This document shows, piece by piece, positions 35,055 through 46,644 of a DNA stretch of 64,000 nucleotides. The notes beneath the pieces are model-generated. The model saw only the letters and a list, made by a program, of their open reading frames with translations, had not been told where the DNA came from and ran no database searches. Each line of letters opens with the position of its first letter. The first letter of the stretch is position 1. The position numbers and the translations under genes are program-made. The stretch lies in NCBI GenBank assembly GCA_027625915.1, contig JANTQA010000033.1, positions 4,588,001 to 4,652,000 of the forward strand, written 5' to 3'. Source of the stretch: Anaeramoeba flamelloides (taxonomy: Eukaryota > Metamonada > Anaeramoebidae).

Positions 35055-36431
35055 TTAAGGGAGTAGCCACGGTAAAGGAAAATTTTTCACTTTTTTGCAA
35101 TTCTGAAGAGGATCAGAAAATAACATTTTTTACTTTGGTTGTAACTCATTGATTTTTATTATTTAAAGTACTTCCTTCATTAGATTTTTTAAATTTTTTT
35201 TTCAAAGCTTCAAAGAAATTGCCATAATAAAATGTTGAGTTGAATTGCTTAAAATAGTGTTTTGAAAGTTGAATGACTTATCTTTTATCCTTCTCTCAAC
35301 ATTCTATTGTGGTATTTAATTTTTTCCTTTTTTTATTTTTTCATCATTTTTGTGATTTTTTAATCCTGAAAACATAAAGCAATTAGAAAGATTTTTTTAT
35401 TAGTGGCATTTCGGATTGATGGGTTTTGTTTAAAAAGAACAACAACATTACAATTGAAACAATCACAAAAGGAAACATAAATGGGACTTAAATAGCTAGA
35501 AGATTCCAAAAAAAAGAATAATTAAGTCAAATTATTACTTGTTAGGATTTTCAATCGTTGGGTTTAGTGGAATTGGAGAAGTGAATATGATTATATGTTA
35601 TCAAAGTTTAAACCACAAAATAGCTACAAGTTTTATTCTAAGAATCTGAAATTATCTTCCCCCAAAAAAATAACTAAACCCCATTCCAAAAATTTGGACA
35701 CATCTAAAATCAAAAATGGAAAACAAAAACTCAATTTATTATATTTTTCCAAATGTAATATAAAACCATATTTAAGTAACATAGTATTAATGGTTTTTTA
35801 AGTAAATTTTTTCATCCAAATATAAGAAAACAATATAAAATAAAAAATCAAAACAAGTGTGTCCAAAATAAGGAAACGAGCTGAAATGACAGAGTTTGAA
35901 CAAAAAATATAATGGTAGATTTGTTAAAATTACACCAACAATGGTTGATCGATCAAATGATAAGATACCATGCACCGGTTATATGTGGATTTTTCAATTT
36001 TTGAAACTCAACTGTAACCATCTATCAACCATCTATTAAAAAATTTCCAGATCTAACAAAACAGATTAAGTAACTGAAAAAAAGAAAATGAAAACAAAAA
36101 CAAAAAAGGCAAAAAATGAAATAGTTTGTTGAATTAAAATTAATTTCAAATTGGACGTAAACCATGTTATTGTTATTTTTCCAACTGTTTAAACTGTGTC
36201 CAAATTGATCGAATTAAGATTATTTTAATAAAAAAATAATAAAAAAAAAAAACTATTTTATCAATATAATCTCTTTTTTTTTATTGTTGAACAGTACTAA
36301 AAAAAAAATATCAAATAATTTTTTTAAAAAAATTTTTAGAGAATTTACGATCACACGCCAGTCAAATAAAATGTTCTTATCTCACCTCTCTCAAATTTTT
36401 ATCATGTCTTATGGTGTAGCTACTCCCTTAA
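35055..36431. mobile_element. TTAA-flanked element, family D
   Basis: Left TTAAGGGAGTAGCCACGG; right, complemented, TTAAGGGAGTAGCTACACC. It is 1377 bp, and the left TTAA is the same one that ends B copy 2. The tips are shared with the element at 55324-56538, but the interiors differ. No convincing coding sequence. Confidence 0.65.
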
Positions 36432-36897
36432 GACATAATTCTAAACATTTTTTTACATTTATTTTAAATCCCAAATCCAAAAGTCGAACATAATAAATTC
36501 TTCAAATGAATAAAAATAAGCAACTCTGTCGACTTATGAGAAAGATTTTAGAGAACTCCTCAAAAATTTAAACCCAAAAACAAACACGAAAAATTCTTTT
36601 TGGTTTTTTATTGAAACACGAACAAAAAAACAACAAAACAAAAATAAATTTGTTTTCAGAAAAAAAAACATCAACACAGAAACAAAATGAATGAAAAAGT
36701 AAAATACAAATAGGAATTTCTGAAACAAACTCCAAGAATTCAACAAAATAATAAGATTAACCAAAGCATCTTTTTTGGGTTTTGTTTCAGATGATTCAAT
36801 TTAAAAAAGAAATTCAAAAACAATAAATTCATTAATTTTTATTAACAAAACTTTTTTTATTATTCAACTTTAAAACAATAAACCAAACCAAATACAA

Positions 36898-37317
36898 ATG
36901 ACTGGAATTCTCCCAACAAACGAGTCTCTAGAACAATTTCAAGAATTCAAATTTTCAAAAGAAGATCGATTTATCATTTACAAAATGGATGAAAAACTCA
37001 GCAAAATCGAAGTCGAAAAAACAGGATCAAAAAACCTCTCATTCGAAGAATTCTATAACCAATTACCAAAAGGCGATTGTAGGTATATCTGTTATCACTA
37101 TGATTTTGATGTAAATGGTCAAAAGAGAAGTAAATTGCTCTTTATTGGATGGATGCCTTCAACTGCAAAGCTTAAAAACAAAATGGTTTATGCGACAACA
37201 CTTTTATCATTTAAATACATGCTGAGAGGCATTGGCGTTTCCTTACAAATTAATAACCCTGAGAGTTTAAATGAAGAATTGATTTTAAAAGTCATTATGT
37301 CAAAAGTCAGGAAATAA
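36898..37317 (+). CDS. ADF/cofilin family actin-binding protein
   Basis: A 139-residue single-domain protein, the usual cofilin length, encoded in one exon. It severs and depolymerises actin filaments in the cytoplasm. Matches to the family in order: an N-terminal stretch with SLEQFQEFKF; KEDRFIIYKMDEKLSKIEVE; SFEEFYNQLPKGDCRYICYH; YDFDVNGQKRSKLLFIGWMP; and the long actin-binding helix region STAKLKNKMVYATTLLSFKY (compare SKMVYASSKDALRRAL of other cofilins). The regulatory Ser near the N-terminus of animal cofilins is replaced by Thr-2 here (MTG). The start is the only sensible ATG. TTAA element D ends 466 bp upstream, so the promoter region is bounded by a transposon. Confidence 0.95.
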   Translation: MTGILPTNESLEQFQEFKFSKEDRFIIYKMDEKLSKIEVEKTGSKNLSFEEFYNQLPKGDCRYICYHYDFDVNGQKRSKLLFIGWMPSTAKLKNKMVYATTLLSFKYMLRGIGVSLQINNPESLNEELILKVIMSKVRK

Positions 37318-39949
37318 TGGATTATCTTAATTTGTGTTTTACAAATTTGTAAAAAGATTTTGATTTTACAACATTTAAAAATCTGCCTTCGAACAAAGAA
37401 ATTTTTATTCGGTCTGCTCAATTAAGAATTTTCAATTCTTTTTATTATTAAAATTATTTTTTTTATGAATTATGATCTGTTATTGGACGTAAATCGTCAA
37501 CTTGCCTCTTCTTTTTTACCAGTTTTGAAAATAAATTTAAAAACAATTTCAATTTTTCTTAGGTTTTATTTTTTAATTTTTTTTTGTGACATGCCCTAAT
37601 AAAAAAAAATTTTATAACATGTTATAAACGTGTTGTAAAGGAGTTATAAACGTTTAAAATGTTTTAAAATTTTATAATAAAAACTTTTATACCATAAATG
37701 TTTGTTATAAAGTGTGTTATAAAATTTGTAACATGTTATAAGCCTGTTACAAGATTATTATTTTTCAAAAAATATGGAAAAAATCATCATGTATATGGGA
37801 TTTGTGTTATAGAAAAATGTTATATAGATGTTAAAAATAAGTTTTTTTTATTAGAGATATCTTTCAAAAAATTGGGAGATTAATCTGAGTTTGGTAATAT
37901 CTATTTTAAAAAAATCCATTACTTTTTTCAAGTTTTTGGTTTTATTGGAATGAGGATGGGTTTTAGTATAAAAAAATTTCACCAAAATGAAAAATTCATA
38001 CTTAAAAAAGTGATTACTTTACCTAAAACATGGGATCGAGATTGTCACAAGAAGTACATCACTCTTTAATTTTTTCTTCCCCACTTTTTATAAAGTGAGT
38101 AACATTCAAAAACTTGTGACTCTTGAAATCTAAAAAAAAAAAAAAAAAAAGTATTACTTTTTGAAATAGCTTTTATAATATTACTTTTTAATATTAAAAT
38201 CTGATTTTTTTAAGTGATAATCATAATGTAATTTTCTCATGAAAAAGAATAAAAGGGTATTATTAGCTATTTCCAAACAAGTGTTACTAATTTATTTCAA
38301 AATATATTTATAAAATGCAATCTTCAAAAGATATTCGTATATACAAAATAATTAACTGTTGTTTATTGATTCTTTTATAATTATTCAATTTGTTTTCTTA
38401 GTATTGTATTGCATAAATCAAAGATATTAAATTTTCCGATCTTGGTTTTATCTGATTGTTTTTAGAGGTGAAAATTGGTATTTATTATTTTATTTTATGA
38501 TCAAAATAATTATTTTCATTCCCTATCTAATCACAATAAATTTTCAAATAGAATTAAACACTTATAACTTTATTTGATTGGGTAAAAAATCAATTTTATC
38601 TTTTCAATATTTCTAATTTTTTATTGAAATTATTTGGATAGTGTTTTCTCTAAAAAGAGTATCAATTTTTTTTTTACCATTTTTTGGAAATATTTCGTCA
38701 AACATATTTTGAAATAAATATCTAAATCATTGATGCAATTGGTTGGATAATATTAACTATAATTTAATATTGTTCATTAATAAATAACTCCTCCAAAAAG
38801 ATGCTTTTTTATTAAATGTAAAAAAAATACCAGACTTTTTTCGAAATACCTTATATTAATACACAAATGTATATGAAATTTTAATTTTATCATAACTATT
38901 TCTTTAACATGGATTACATTTTAATTATAACTTGAACGGATTTTCTAAATATCCATTTTATACAATGGCAAAATTATTCATTAATACCCAGTGTCCCTTC
39001 ATTCATCTCTACTCAAATTTTAATAAATACAATAAAAAAAAAAAATAAAAAAACAATACTAGATTCAAAAGATAGTATTATATATATATATAACTATTTT
39101 CCAGTTAAAAAGGTACAATTATAAGGGATGAATTGTATTATTTTAAAGGATTTGAATGGAAATTACAAGAAACAGTTTATTTTGGAAATATTCAAAATTA
39201 AAAGCATTGAATTCATTTTTTCAAATTTTTTTTTTTTTTTTCAATTCTTTTTTACAAGTAACAAAGTTGCAAAATTTTTTTATTACAAGATCAATAGTAA
39301 CTGGGTAAAAACGTATTATTGTAATGTTATTGAAACTGTGGAAATGATTGTTGAGAGAAATCATACTGATTTCTATTGGAATTCTATTCTATCTTAGATC
39401 ATAAGATTTGAATATTAAATTTGAAAAAAATCCAATACATTTTCACATCCTTTTTCAAATAGAGACCAAAAATCCTACCTACTTCGTTTGGTGACTTGTT
39501 TTCTATAAGAAAAGTATGTAAAATGAAGTTTAAAAATGATTTCTATTTATTATTCAAATGTCAGTAGATGATCAAAACGGACATTGTTGTTTTTCTCAAT
39601 ATGCGCCCTAAAAATTTTAGTTTATCAATTTTTTACAAAAAAATATTGATTAATAAGTTTTATTTCACACATATATCAAAATTTCTTTAATTTGTATTCT
39701 TCTTTTTATTTCGTATTTGTTCTTCAAAGGTCAATTATATATAAAATTGATATTTTGAAAAAAATCTTGGGCCCCTTTGTCTGTAACAAAGTTTAAATAA
39801 GATATTTCCAAAAAAGTGGGGCATTTTTATTTTTTTTACATTTCATGAAAAATCAACTTTTTTAGTGTAACTATTTGTTAATTGACGATAACCAATTAAG
39901 TTAAACATTAATACCAATTGAGTAAATGACTTAGGTATTTATTTCAAAA
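37318..39949. other. Intergenic with TTATAAC-rich patch
   Basis: At about 37615-37755 the words TGTTATAA, GTTATAAACG and ATGTTATAAGC recur in both orientations, perhaps a worn MITE. A frame at 39128-39397 (NKVAKFFYYKINSNWVKTYY) has no motif. No gene supported. Confidence 0.4.
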
Positions 39950-40180
39950 TGTGTTTGACGAAAAATTTCCAAAAAAATGAAAAAAAAAAGATCAAGATTT
40001 CAAAAACGCCAAATAGTGACACTTCCAAACCAACAAACATTCTTGTTTTCAAAATTATAATTCAGAACCATTTAAATTGAAATTTAGTATTGCCCTCTGG
40101 AACATTTTTCTTAAATCATCCTAATTTTTGATTTTTAATTTATAGATATCGATCCGTTCTTCGAAAGTTGATTATTATTA
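39950..40180 (+). repeat. Diverged repeat J, copy 1
   Basis: Collinear with 42660-42860: GACACTTCCAAACCAACA / GTCACTTCAAAACTAACA, TTTTCAAAATTATAATTCAG / ATTCAAAAATTACAATACAT, TTGAAATTTAGTATTGCCCTCTGG / TTGGAAATTGAGTGTCGCTCTTTG. Similar short pieces also occur near 41170 and 41965. Confidence 0.5.
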
Positions 40181-40449
40181 ATTGTTATTAAATACTTATG
40201 ACTATTACTAATTATTTTTTCAATTTCAAAAAAATTATTTATTACTGTAATGACTCAACCTAAAGGTTTATCACCTATGAAACTTTGAAAAAGATAAACT
40301 TATATTGGATGTGCTGAATAGTTATTAGAGTTCTTTGTTGAGCGATATTATGTTTGTTTATTTTTATGTTTATTAAAAAATAAAAAAATTTTTGATTTTT
40401 TTTATAAAATTCAATTAATAGCAAGTAAGACTTATAGATATGAAGGTAA

Positions 40450-40818
40450 GTTAACCGAATAATTTATTTTGATTTTTGGTTTTTCAATTGTAATTTTTAT
40501 TTAGATTTGGTTTTATTTTGATTTTTTTAAAAAATTTATTTATTGTTTTAATTCGGTAATTAGGTAAAAGGGAAATTAAAATTTCAATTGGCAATTCAAA
40601 AGCGATATTGTTTTTATTAATTTCCTTCTAACTTATTGGATTTTACCCTTGTAAATTATTATTCAATAAAAAAATAAATTGAAAAAAATTGAATTTTTTC
40701 AACATTATTAAAATTCATACTAAAGTTGAAGATCGATCATCTAAGAATCAAAATAACCCATCATAACAGCCAATACAATATAATCTTTATTCCAATTTTC
40801 AGAGACAGTAAACCTTAA
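40450..40818. mobile_element. Truncated relative of the Kolobok-like transposon (family B copy 3)
   Basis: The right end is TTAA at 40815-40818; its complement reads TTAAGGTTTACTGTCTCTGA, then AAATTGGAATAAAGATTAT. The left half, in the other orientation, matches 6170-6290 of the big element (AGATTTGGTTTTATTTTG, AAAAAATTTATT…GTTTTAATTCGG). This is a fold-back structure that lost its left tip. Confidence 0.65.
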
Positions 40819-41271
40819 GAATCCATTGTTTTAATTTTGAAACTTGCTGAATTCAAAAGTTATATTTACACAATTGTTTATTGTCAATGTTTACGATCAA
40901 ATGTGAAGGTCAGATTTCTAGAAAAAAGAAATATACAGTTTTTCCGAAAAACAGGTTTACAAAGTCATTCACAGGTTCTTTTAAAAAGAGAGATTTTCAT
41001 TATTTATCTTCGATTTTCTTGAGACTACAAAATACCACAACACTCAACTTGACAATAAGTATAACATAGTTCTCAAAATTCAAGAGAACTTTTACATTTG
41101 GGTTTGAAATCCACAAATCAATCATTTTTTCTTCTTATTTATCAAAATGTAACATTTCAAATTTTTTTTTTCAATAAAGAAGAGATCCTCTTCAGACCAA
41201 CAAACTTATCCCCTTTCTAACCAACACTTACTCTTGTTGCTAACCGCTTTTTTCTTTTTTTTCTTTCATAG

Positions 41272-41962
41272 GTCGCAATCCTTTCAAATCTTTGCTGTTC
41301 CAAGTCTTTTTGAGCCACCAATGATGAATTGGGGTGCAGGGGGAGGAACAGAGAACCGAAATGAAACAACGGAAAAAAACAAGTCTTCTTTTTCAGATCA
41401 AGTTAACTCGACTGTAACTAATTCTTTTTATTCCTTATCAATGGAAAATAAACCTTCATTGAATTGTTTTTTTGCAAATTTTTTTTTGATTTATTTTTTA
41501 AATAAAAATTCTTAGATCCCCTCAATCAAATCACGAAAACCAACTGTAATCAGTGTGATGAATACTTTCGTGACAAATGTACAAGGCCTTATTGTCGAAA
41601 GCGGATCCAAAATAAACAAAAATTTCCAATCCATTTTGAAGAAAATGAACAAGATTTTTGGTTCCAATACTCTAAGTGGTGAGATGAATTTAATTAATAG
41701 ATGGCTTGACAGACGTGGTGATGACTTGTTAGAAATAATGCCCAAGAAATCGAAAGAAACCATACTTTCACATTTATTAATGGACTTACTTATCTTTTAT
41801 GAACAAACTTATCCTCCAATCAGTAAATATTTTTGTCTTTTTGTTTTTTAATGTACAATTTTAAATCTTTGAGTCAATGTTAATCAAAAAGATCTTTCAG
41901 AAATTAGTTGTTCGCAGCTTAACAAAAAAAACAAAAATAAAACAATTTTCATGACGCCATAG
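41272..41962 (+). CDS. Hypothetical protein, three 3' exons (5' end not found)
   Basis: Exons 41272-41413, 41516-41822 and 41901-41962, all with GT..AG junctions and matching phases. The frame reads SQSFQIFAVPSLFEPPMMNW, GAGGGTENRNETTEKNKSS, then (exon 2) IPSIKSRKPTVISVMNTF, NKNFQSILKKMNKIFGSN, GEMNLINRWLDRRGDDLLEI, MPKKSKETILSHLLMDLLIF, YEQTYPPI, and (exon 3) KISCSQLNKKNKNKTIFMTP with a TAG. The first exon needs two bases from an earlier exon that I could not place; a coding-like stretch at 40887-41065 (MFTIKCEGQISRKKKYTVFP) is in the right area but its phase does not fit. No family recognised. Confidence 0.55.
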
Positions 41963-43055
41963 AAATCCTCTTCAAAACCAACACTTTCCTTCTTTTTTTA
42001 AATACTGTTGGATGTGTTTTAAATGGAGAAAAAAAATTTAAGGCTTGTGTTCTTCATTTATTTTATGAATATAAGATTAAAAGTAACAAATAACTTTACT
42101 TTTGTTGTTTCATTTTAATTGAATGAATCTATTTTAAAAAGTTCAAAAAAGAATATGGTTTGATTTTTGGTATTATTCTAAATTTAAAACAAATGATTTT
42201 GAGAAAAATAAAAGTAAGGCTCTGGCCTGAACCATCAATTTGCTTCATACTTAAAGAGTGGCTTACCATCTAAAAATGATTTTGTGAAGGTGGGCTTCTT
42301 TTTGTTGACAAAATACAAATAACAAAAAACAAAACTCTCAGATCTCATTAATAAAAACCAAATACCAAAAAGAAAAAAAATTGACAGAGGATCTAAAAAA
42401 CAAAAAATACAAGGAACAAAAAAAAATTTAAAAGGATCTCAATTTCAAAAATTCAAGATAGAAAAAAAAAAATCCAATCGTTGTCTTGTTCTATTTTTCT
42501 AAATGTTTGAGTTTCTTCAATTTGGAGTAAATTGTTTTTTTCCAGTACAAAATCAATTCAATTTGATTTAATCAATTTCATTTTGTGGTTGTACTAATAT
42601 CCTTCTATATTTTACAAATCAAGGATTTTAAATATTCTTTGAGATAAAAATAACTCATTCTTAAAAATCAAAAAAATGAAAAACAAAATCTTGGAGATCT
42701 TTCAAAAAGTCCAGAAGAGTCACTTCAAAACTAACAGTTTGTATTCAAAAATTACAATACATAACAATTTACATTGGAAATTGAGTGTCGCTCTTTGAGG
42801 ACTTTTTGCTAAAAATGTAATGTTTACTCATTGTTGGATTTTAGAAATCTATAATTCATCATAGGTTGTTAAGTTTTTGATTGGGATTAGGTGCTCATAA
42901 AAATTAAAAATGTTATTTCAATTTCAAAAATGATTTTTCACCTGAAGTCACTGGTCTCAAAATAGTCATGGCAAAGATTAAACAGCATGTGTAAAATAAA
43001 GACTAAAAAAAAAAGTTTTCGATTTCAAAAAGAAATTTTGAACGTAATAACTTTA
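41963..43055. other. Intergenic with diverged repeats
   Basis: Copy 2 of repeat J lies at 42660-42860. Sequence at 42240-42480 resembles 7480-7640 in the big transposon's first intron (AGTGGCTTACCA…, followed by A-rich text with GGATCT words), which suggests another old repeat. Confidence 0.4.
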
Positions 43056-43287
43056 CCCTTCACGATCATTAAAAAATTTTTCTAAAAAAAAATTAAACAT
43101 TTGCTAATTTTTCACTTTTTGAAAACTTCACTTATAATAAACACTATTGTTTAATAAAAGATCTTGTAACAAAAATTATTTTTCAAGATATTTAATAATT
43201 TATGTTGGAAATTCAATTTTCCAGGTTCTATTGAGATTTTTTTCTCAATTTAATAGTAAAAAATTTGAAAATTTTTTTTTTTCATAG

Positions 43288-44054
43288 TTAAGGGATTAAC
43301 GCCTACCAAGGAGAAGCCTACGAACAAAGTATGTTGTTATTGGGCCTGAAACATATTAGTTCTAAATGGGTCAAATGTCTCTAAAAAATCGATTAGTCAA
43401 GTAGTAATATTTGTTGATCTCATCAATTAAAAATGATCTATGTATTAGTAAAAAACCCAACAATTTTAGAATAAAATCTGCATTTTGCCACAGATTTAAA
43501 GGTTGAGTCTTCAATATTCAGGCTACAAAGTCACAAAATATCTTTCTTAAATTTGTGGCGATAAGTAGATTAGTTATTAAAAAATTCATTTTTTTTTAAA
43601 AATTAAATAATTAAAGAATAGATTTTTTTTAACTAATTATTTCTCAAATCATGGAAATATATTGATGTTGCAATTAGCTTTATCAATAAAGAAACTAAAT
43701 TAATCAGTCTTTGGCTTTTATGTTGATGATTATTGAGTTAATCTTTGAAATTCAAAAATTATAAAAATAGTTACTTTTGGAAGTTCTAAATCTAAATTAT
43801 TAAATACCAGAATACTTTATTATTTGGATTTCAATTTTTAGATTTGGAAAAAGAATTAAAAAAATTTTTTTCAAAATGAAACTTTTTAATTGTGATCCTT
43901 TGTAAAAAATGTAATAATTTATTGTTCAATAAGATTTATAATAGATTTTTTAGAGTAACAGAAACTATTTGAGTCATGGTGCACTAATATCATTTACACC
44001 CAATTACAACATACTTTGATTATAGAGAAATTCAGGGTGAAGCTAATCCCTTAA
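43288..44054. mobile_element. TTAA-flanked non-autonomous element, family C copy 2
   Basis: Left TTAAGGGATTAACGCC, right GAAGCTAATCCCTTAA. It is inserted in repeat F copy 2. Copy 1 of F at 34376-34396 reads ATAACCTCTTAACTGTGAAA with one TTAA and no insert, the exact counterpart of the flanks here (TTTCATAG-TTAA and TTAA-GAGGTTAT). Confidence 0.85.
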
Positions 44055-44149
44055 GAGGTTATAATATATATTTTAAAAGCATTTGAAAATTAATCAATAT
44101 CCTTCAAATGGATAACCAATTGTTTTGACTATTATGAAATTATTTATTT

Positions 44150-44411
44150 CAAAAAGTAAAAAAAACCTAGTACACTTTTCGTTAGGTTTTTTTTAATTTT
44201 TGAAATAAACAGAAAATTTATTAAAATTTTCAGTTTATTTCAACAAAAAATGTCCTAGGTTTTTTTTACTTTTTAAGTTTTACATAATTTAAAAGAATGG
44301 AAACATAAATCATGGATTTTTCTCTATTCTTTTGAATTATGGAAAACCGCCGTTAGCTTTTTTTTATTTTGAGAAATAAAAAGAAAATTTCTTAAATTAA
44401 AAAAAAGCTAG
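44150..44411. repeat. Three family E hairpin modules inside repeat F copy 2
   Basis: In order: CGTTAGGTTTTTTTT … with GAAATAAACAGAAAATTTA arms; a TTTTACATAATTTAAAAGAATGG / TTCTTTTGAATTATGGAAAA palindrome; and TAGCTTTTTTTTATTTTGAG / AAATTAAAAAAAAGCTAGG. Confidence 0.6.
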
Positions 44412-45227
44412 GCACTTGACAGCGCTCTAAGGACACTTTCGGACACTGACAATAATTATCATAAGGAATTTTTTTTCTCTATTTCAGTTTTATTGGATGA
44501 GTACAACATTTTCAAAACTATTCGCTATTATCTATCAAAGTAAATATCTTCAAGTTGAATTAACAAACATTCATTCTTTAGTTTATTTGTAATTTTTTAC
44601 CCGAAAAATTCCTTTTTTTCTAGACTAGAGACTTTTAAAAAAAGGTGGTTATACTAACAACAATAAATACAATAGCCTCATGAATTTAAAGTTCTGGAAT
44701 TTTGATTATATTGTGAATAAACTTTATTATTCAAGATGAAAGGTTAACGAACCGAGTAGTTTTGTTTAAACTTTTTTTTTTTCAATTTTATTTTTTCATG
44801 CTAGTGTTGTGTATAAATTTTTTCCAATTGAATCTATATATATATATATATATGAGTATAGTCGATTTTTAAAAAAGTGTGACTTAAAAAGTTTTGCAAA
44901 AGATCTTGAAAAGAGTCAAAAAACTTCAAAGACCGATTTTCATTAGTTCTATTAAAAACTTTTATCTCAGACTTTTAGAAAAATTACTTTAAAAACACAA
45001 ATTATTGAGAATGAAAAAAAATAAATGAACTTATTGAAATAATTCATTTGACAACAAATATACTTTTTTGATTTAAAAAAATTAAATAAAATCAATTCAT
45101 TACAGAAATAAAAAACATTAATTTTGAAGCAAATTTAATATAAACGGAATTCTTCCAGCGAATTCAGTTTCAGCCAGACAAATATTCTTTCATAATCTCA
45201 GTTTCTTACAAAAGTATTTTATTTTTT

Positions 45228-45600
45228 GAGAACCGGTATGTGCCAGTGGCAACACAACCCAGTGTACAATCTGAAGGCCGGGGTTCTATTCCCTTAACCA
45301 TTATTTCTTATTGTTTACCATTTTCTCAAATAGCCACCACGGTGTAATTTTAATTAAAAATCGGGCTTATGCTTCTTAGAACCACTAATTCTTTGAGGAA
45401 ATCGTTTGACCGAATTGAATCTCTTTGACTATTATAAAACTGAACGGAATTGAAACAAAATCCCTCTCAATTTATGGAGCGGATCCGATTTTTGGGAGAA
45501 ATGACCAGCTCTCACTTGGTTCAACAATATCTCTAATTTAAATTAGGGATTCGGGCAAACAGGTGAACTTTTAGTACCCACTCTTTAATGGAAAAAAAAA
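45228..45600 (+). mobile_element. tRNA-derived SINE with 18-bp target-site duplication
   Basis: The body starts GAGAACCGGTATGTGCCAGT and has RNA polymerase III promoter boxes: an A-box-like TGTGCCAGTGG near 45239 and a B-box-like GGTTCTATTCC near 45282. It ends in an A-run. The 18 bases AAAAGTATTTTATTTTTT occur exactly before (45210-45227) and after (45601-45618) it. This is the classic signature of a short retroposon copied by LINE machinery. It is less AT-rich than the surroundings. A plain tRNA gene is unlikely because the fold past the B box does not close and the unit is 373 bp long. Confidence 0.85.
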
Positions 45601-45814
45601 AAAAGTATTTTATTTTTTTTTTTAGTGCAATCTTCAAAAAAATAATAAAATAAGAAATTAAAACATATTTTCAAAAGTTAAAAATTTCCAAAATATCAAA
45701 TTATTTCTTTTGAATCAATAAATAAGAACACAGAGTTTAAAATTCTCTAACAATTCGGAAATTAATTTCATTTCCAAATTATGGTATGTTGATTATTCAG
45801 TTTATACATTCATG

Positions 45815-46445
45815 AGCAAAAATTTTGGAATTGTTGTTTTATTTTTCTTAATTTTTTTTTTTTTTTGTTTTGAGAGAGAATATTTGATTTTACTTGATAG
45901 TGTTTTCATATTGATTTTTCACAAATAAAATAGGGAAATTCAGCTAATAATTTTTTCTTCAAAAAAAAACAGATTAACAGCACTTCAATTGATTTTCACT
46001 AATTTTTGGGTTTTTTTTAACTAATTATAAGACTTTTGAGAAATTTAACATTTATTAATGAAAATATCTTTTCCAACCCAAAAAAATAAGATTAATTTTT
46101 TTTGTTCTTGCTTCCAAAAATCTAAAACATAAAGCACTTATAATCAAATCCATCTTTTATTATTATTTAATTTATTCTTTATTCAGTTTTTAAATCAATT
46201 TTTTACTGAATAAATTAAAACAAAAATCTTTATTCATTTTTTTACATTTTTTTTTTTTTTTTTGATTATTGTGAATTTGTTAGATTATCAGGATTTTTTA
46301 ATATTTTTAAAAAATATTTGATCTTTATCATAAAAAAACAAAATATTAGCGATAATCTGAATGTTTGGTGAAAAGATAATTTATTCATTAATTTTTGGAT
46401 TTGTTATTACAATTTTCCCGATTGAGGATTATCCCTATTTTCTTT
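45815..46445 (+). repeat. Dispersed repeat G, copy 2
   Basis: Reverse complement of 510-1115, with the same order of landmarks (TTTGGAATTGTTG … GATAATCTGAATGTTTGGTG). Both boundaries drop off at equivalent positions. Confidence 0.7.
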
Positions 46446-46644
46446 ATTTATTTTTACTTTTTTATCGATATTTAATTCATATGAAATCTTTATATTTTCA
46501 ATAAAACGAAAAAATTAGAAATTATTTTTTCGGCTTTTTACTTTTTAAAAATCCCCTTTTAAAAGTTGTTTAGGTTGTTTAGTTTCCTCCCCCTTTTAGT
46601 TTTTTTTTTTGGGTTTTTAGAAAAGATAAAAGGAATAAAAATAA

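Larger units (their letters stand above)
33564..35058. mobile_element. Short relative of the Kolobok-like transposon (family B copy 2)
   Basis: Both ends are TTAA and begin GGATTACAATCCCTGAAATT (left) and GGTTGAGAATCCCTGAAATT (right, complemented). The inverted arms are long and match far inward: TTTGGTTCTTAGTTGATCG / TTTGGTTCTTAACTGATCG, CTTGTACTTGGTA, AAAATGGCAATTT and GAATTGAAGAGT. The same internal words follow the left end of the 6.1-kb element at 5962. So it is a fold-back derivative of that element with no transposase. About 945 bp of repeat F (33676-34620) are inserted in its left arm. Confidence 0.8.
43056..44805 (-). repeat. Repeat F, copy 2, carrying element C2 and hairpins
   Basis: Reverse complement of 33676-34620, about 985 bp once the C2 insertion is subtracted. 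The hairpin region at 44150-44411 lies at about the same place as in copy 1 but holds one more module. Confidence 0.75.

Noticed and set aside
39128-39397. 89-residue frame
   Set aside because: Low complexity with a poly-Phe run, no splice context and no motif.
41516-41685. Cys-rich frame reading CNQCDEYFRDKCTRPYC
   Set aside because: It looked like a zinc finger, but it is an alternative frame of exon 2 of the 41272-41962 gene. The main frame has matching phases at both splice sites; this one would need a 25-base intron.
45230-45302. Functional tRNA gene
   Set aside because: A- and B-box-like words are present, but a clean cloverleaf does not form, the unit continues for 300 more bases to an A-run and is flanked by an exact 18-bp duplication. 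A SINE explains all of it.
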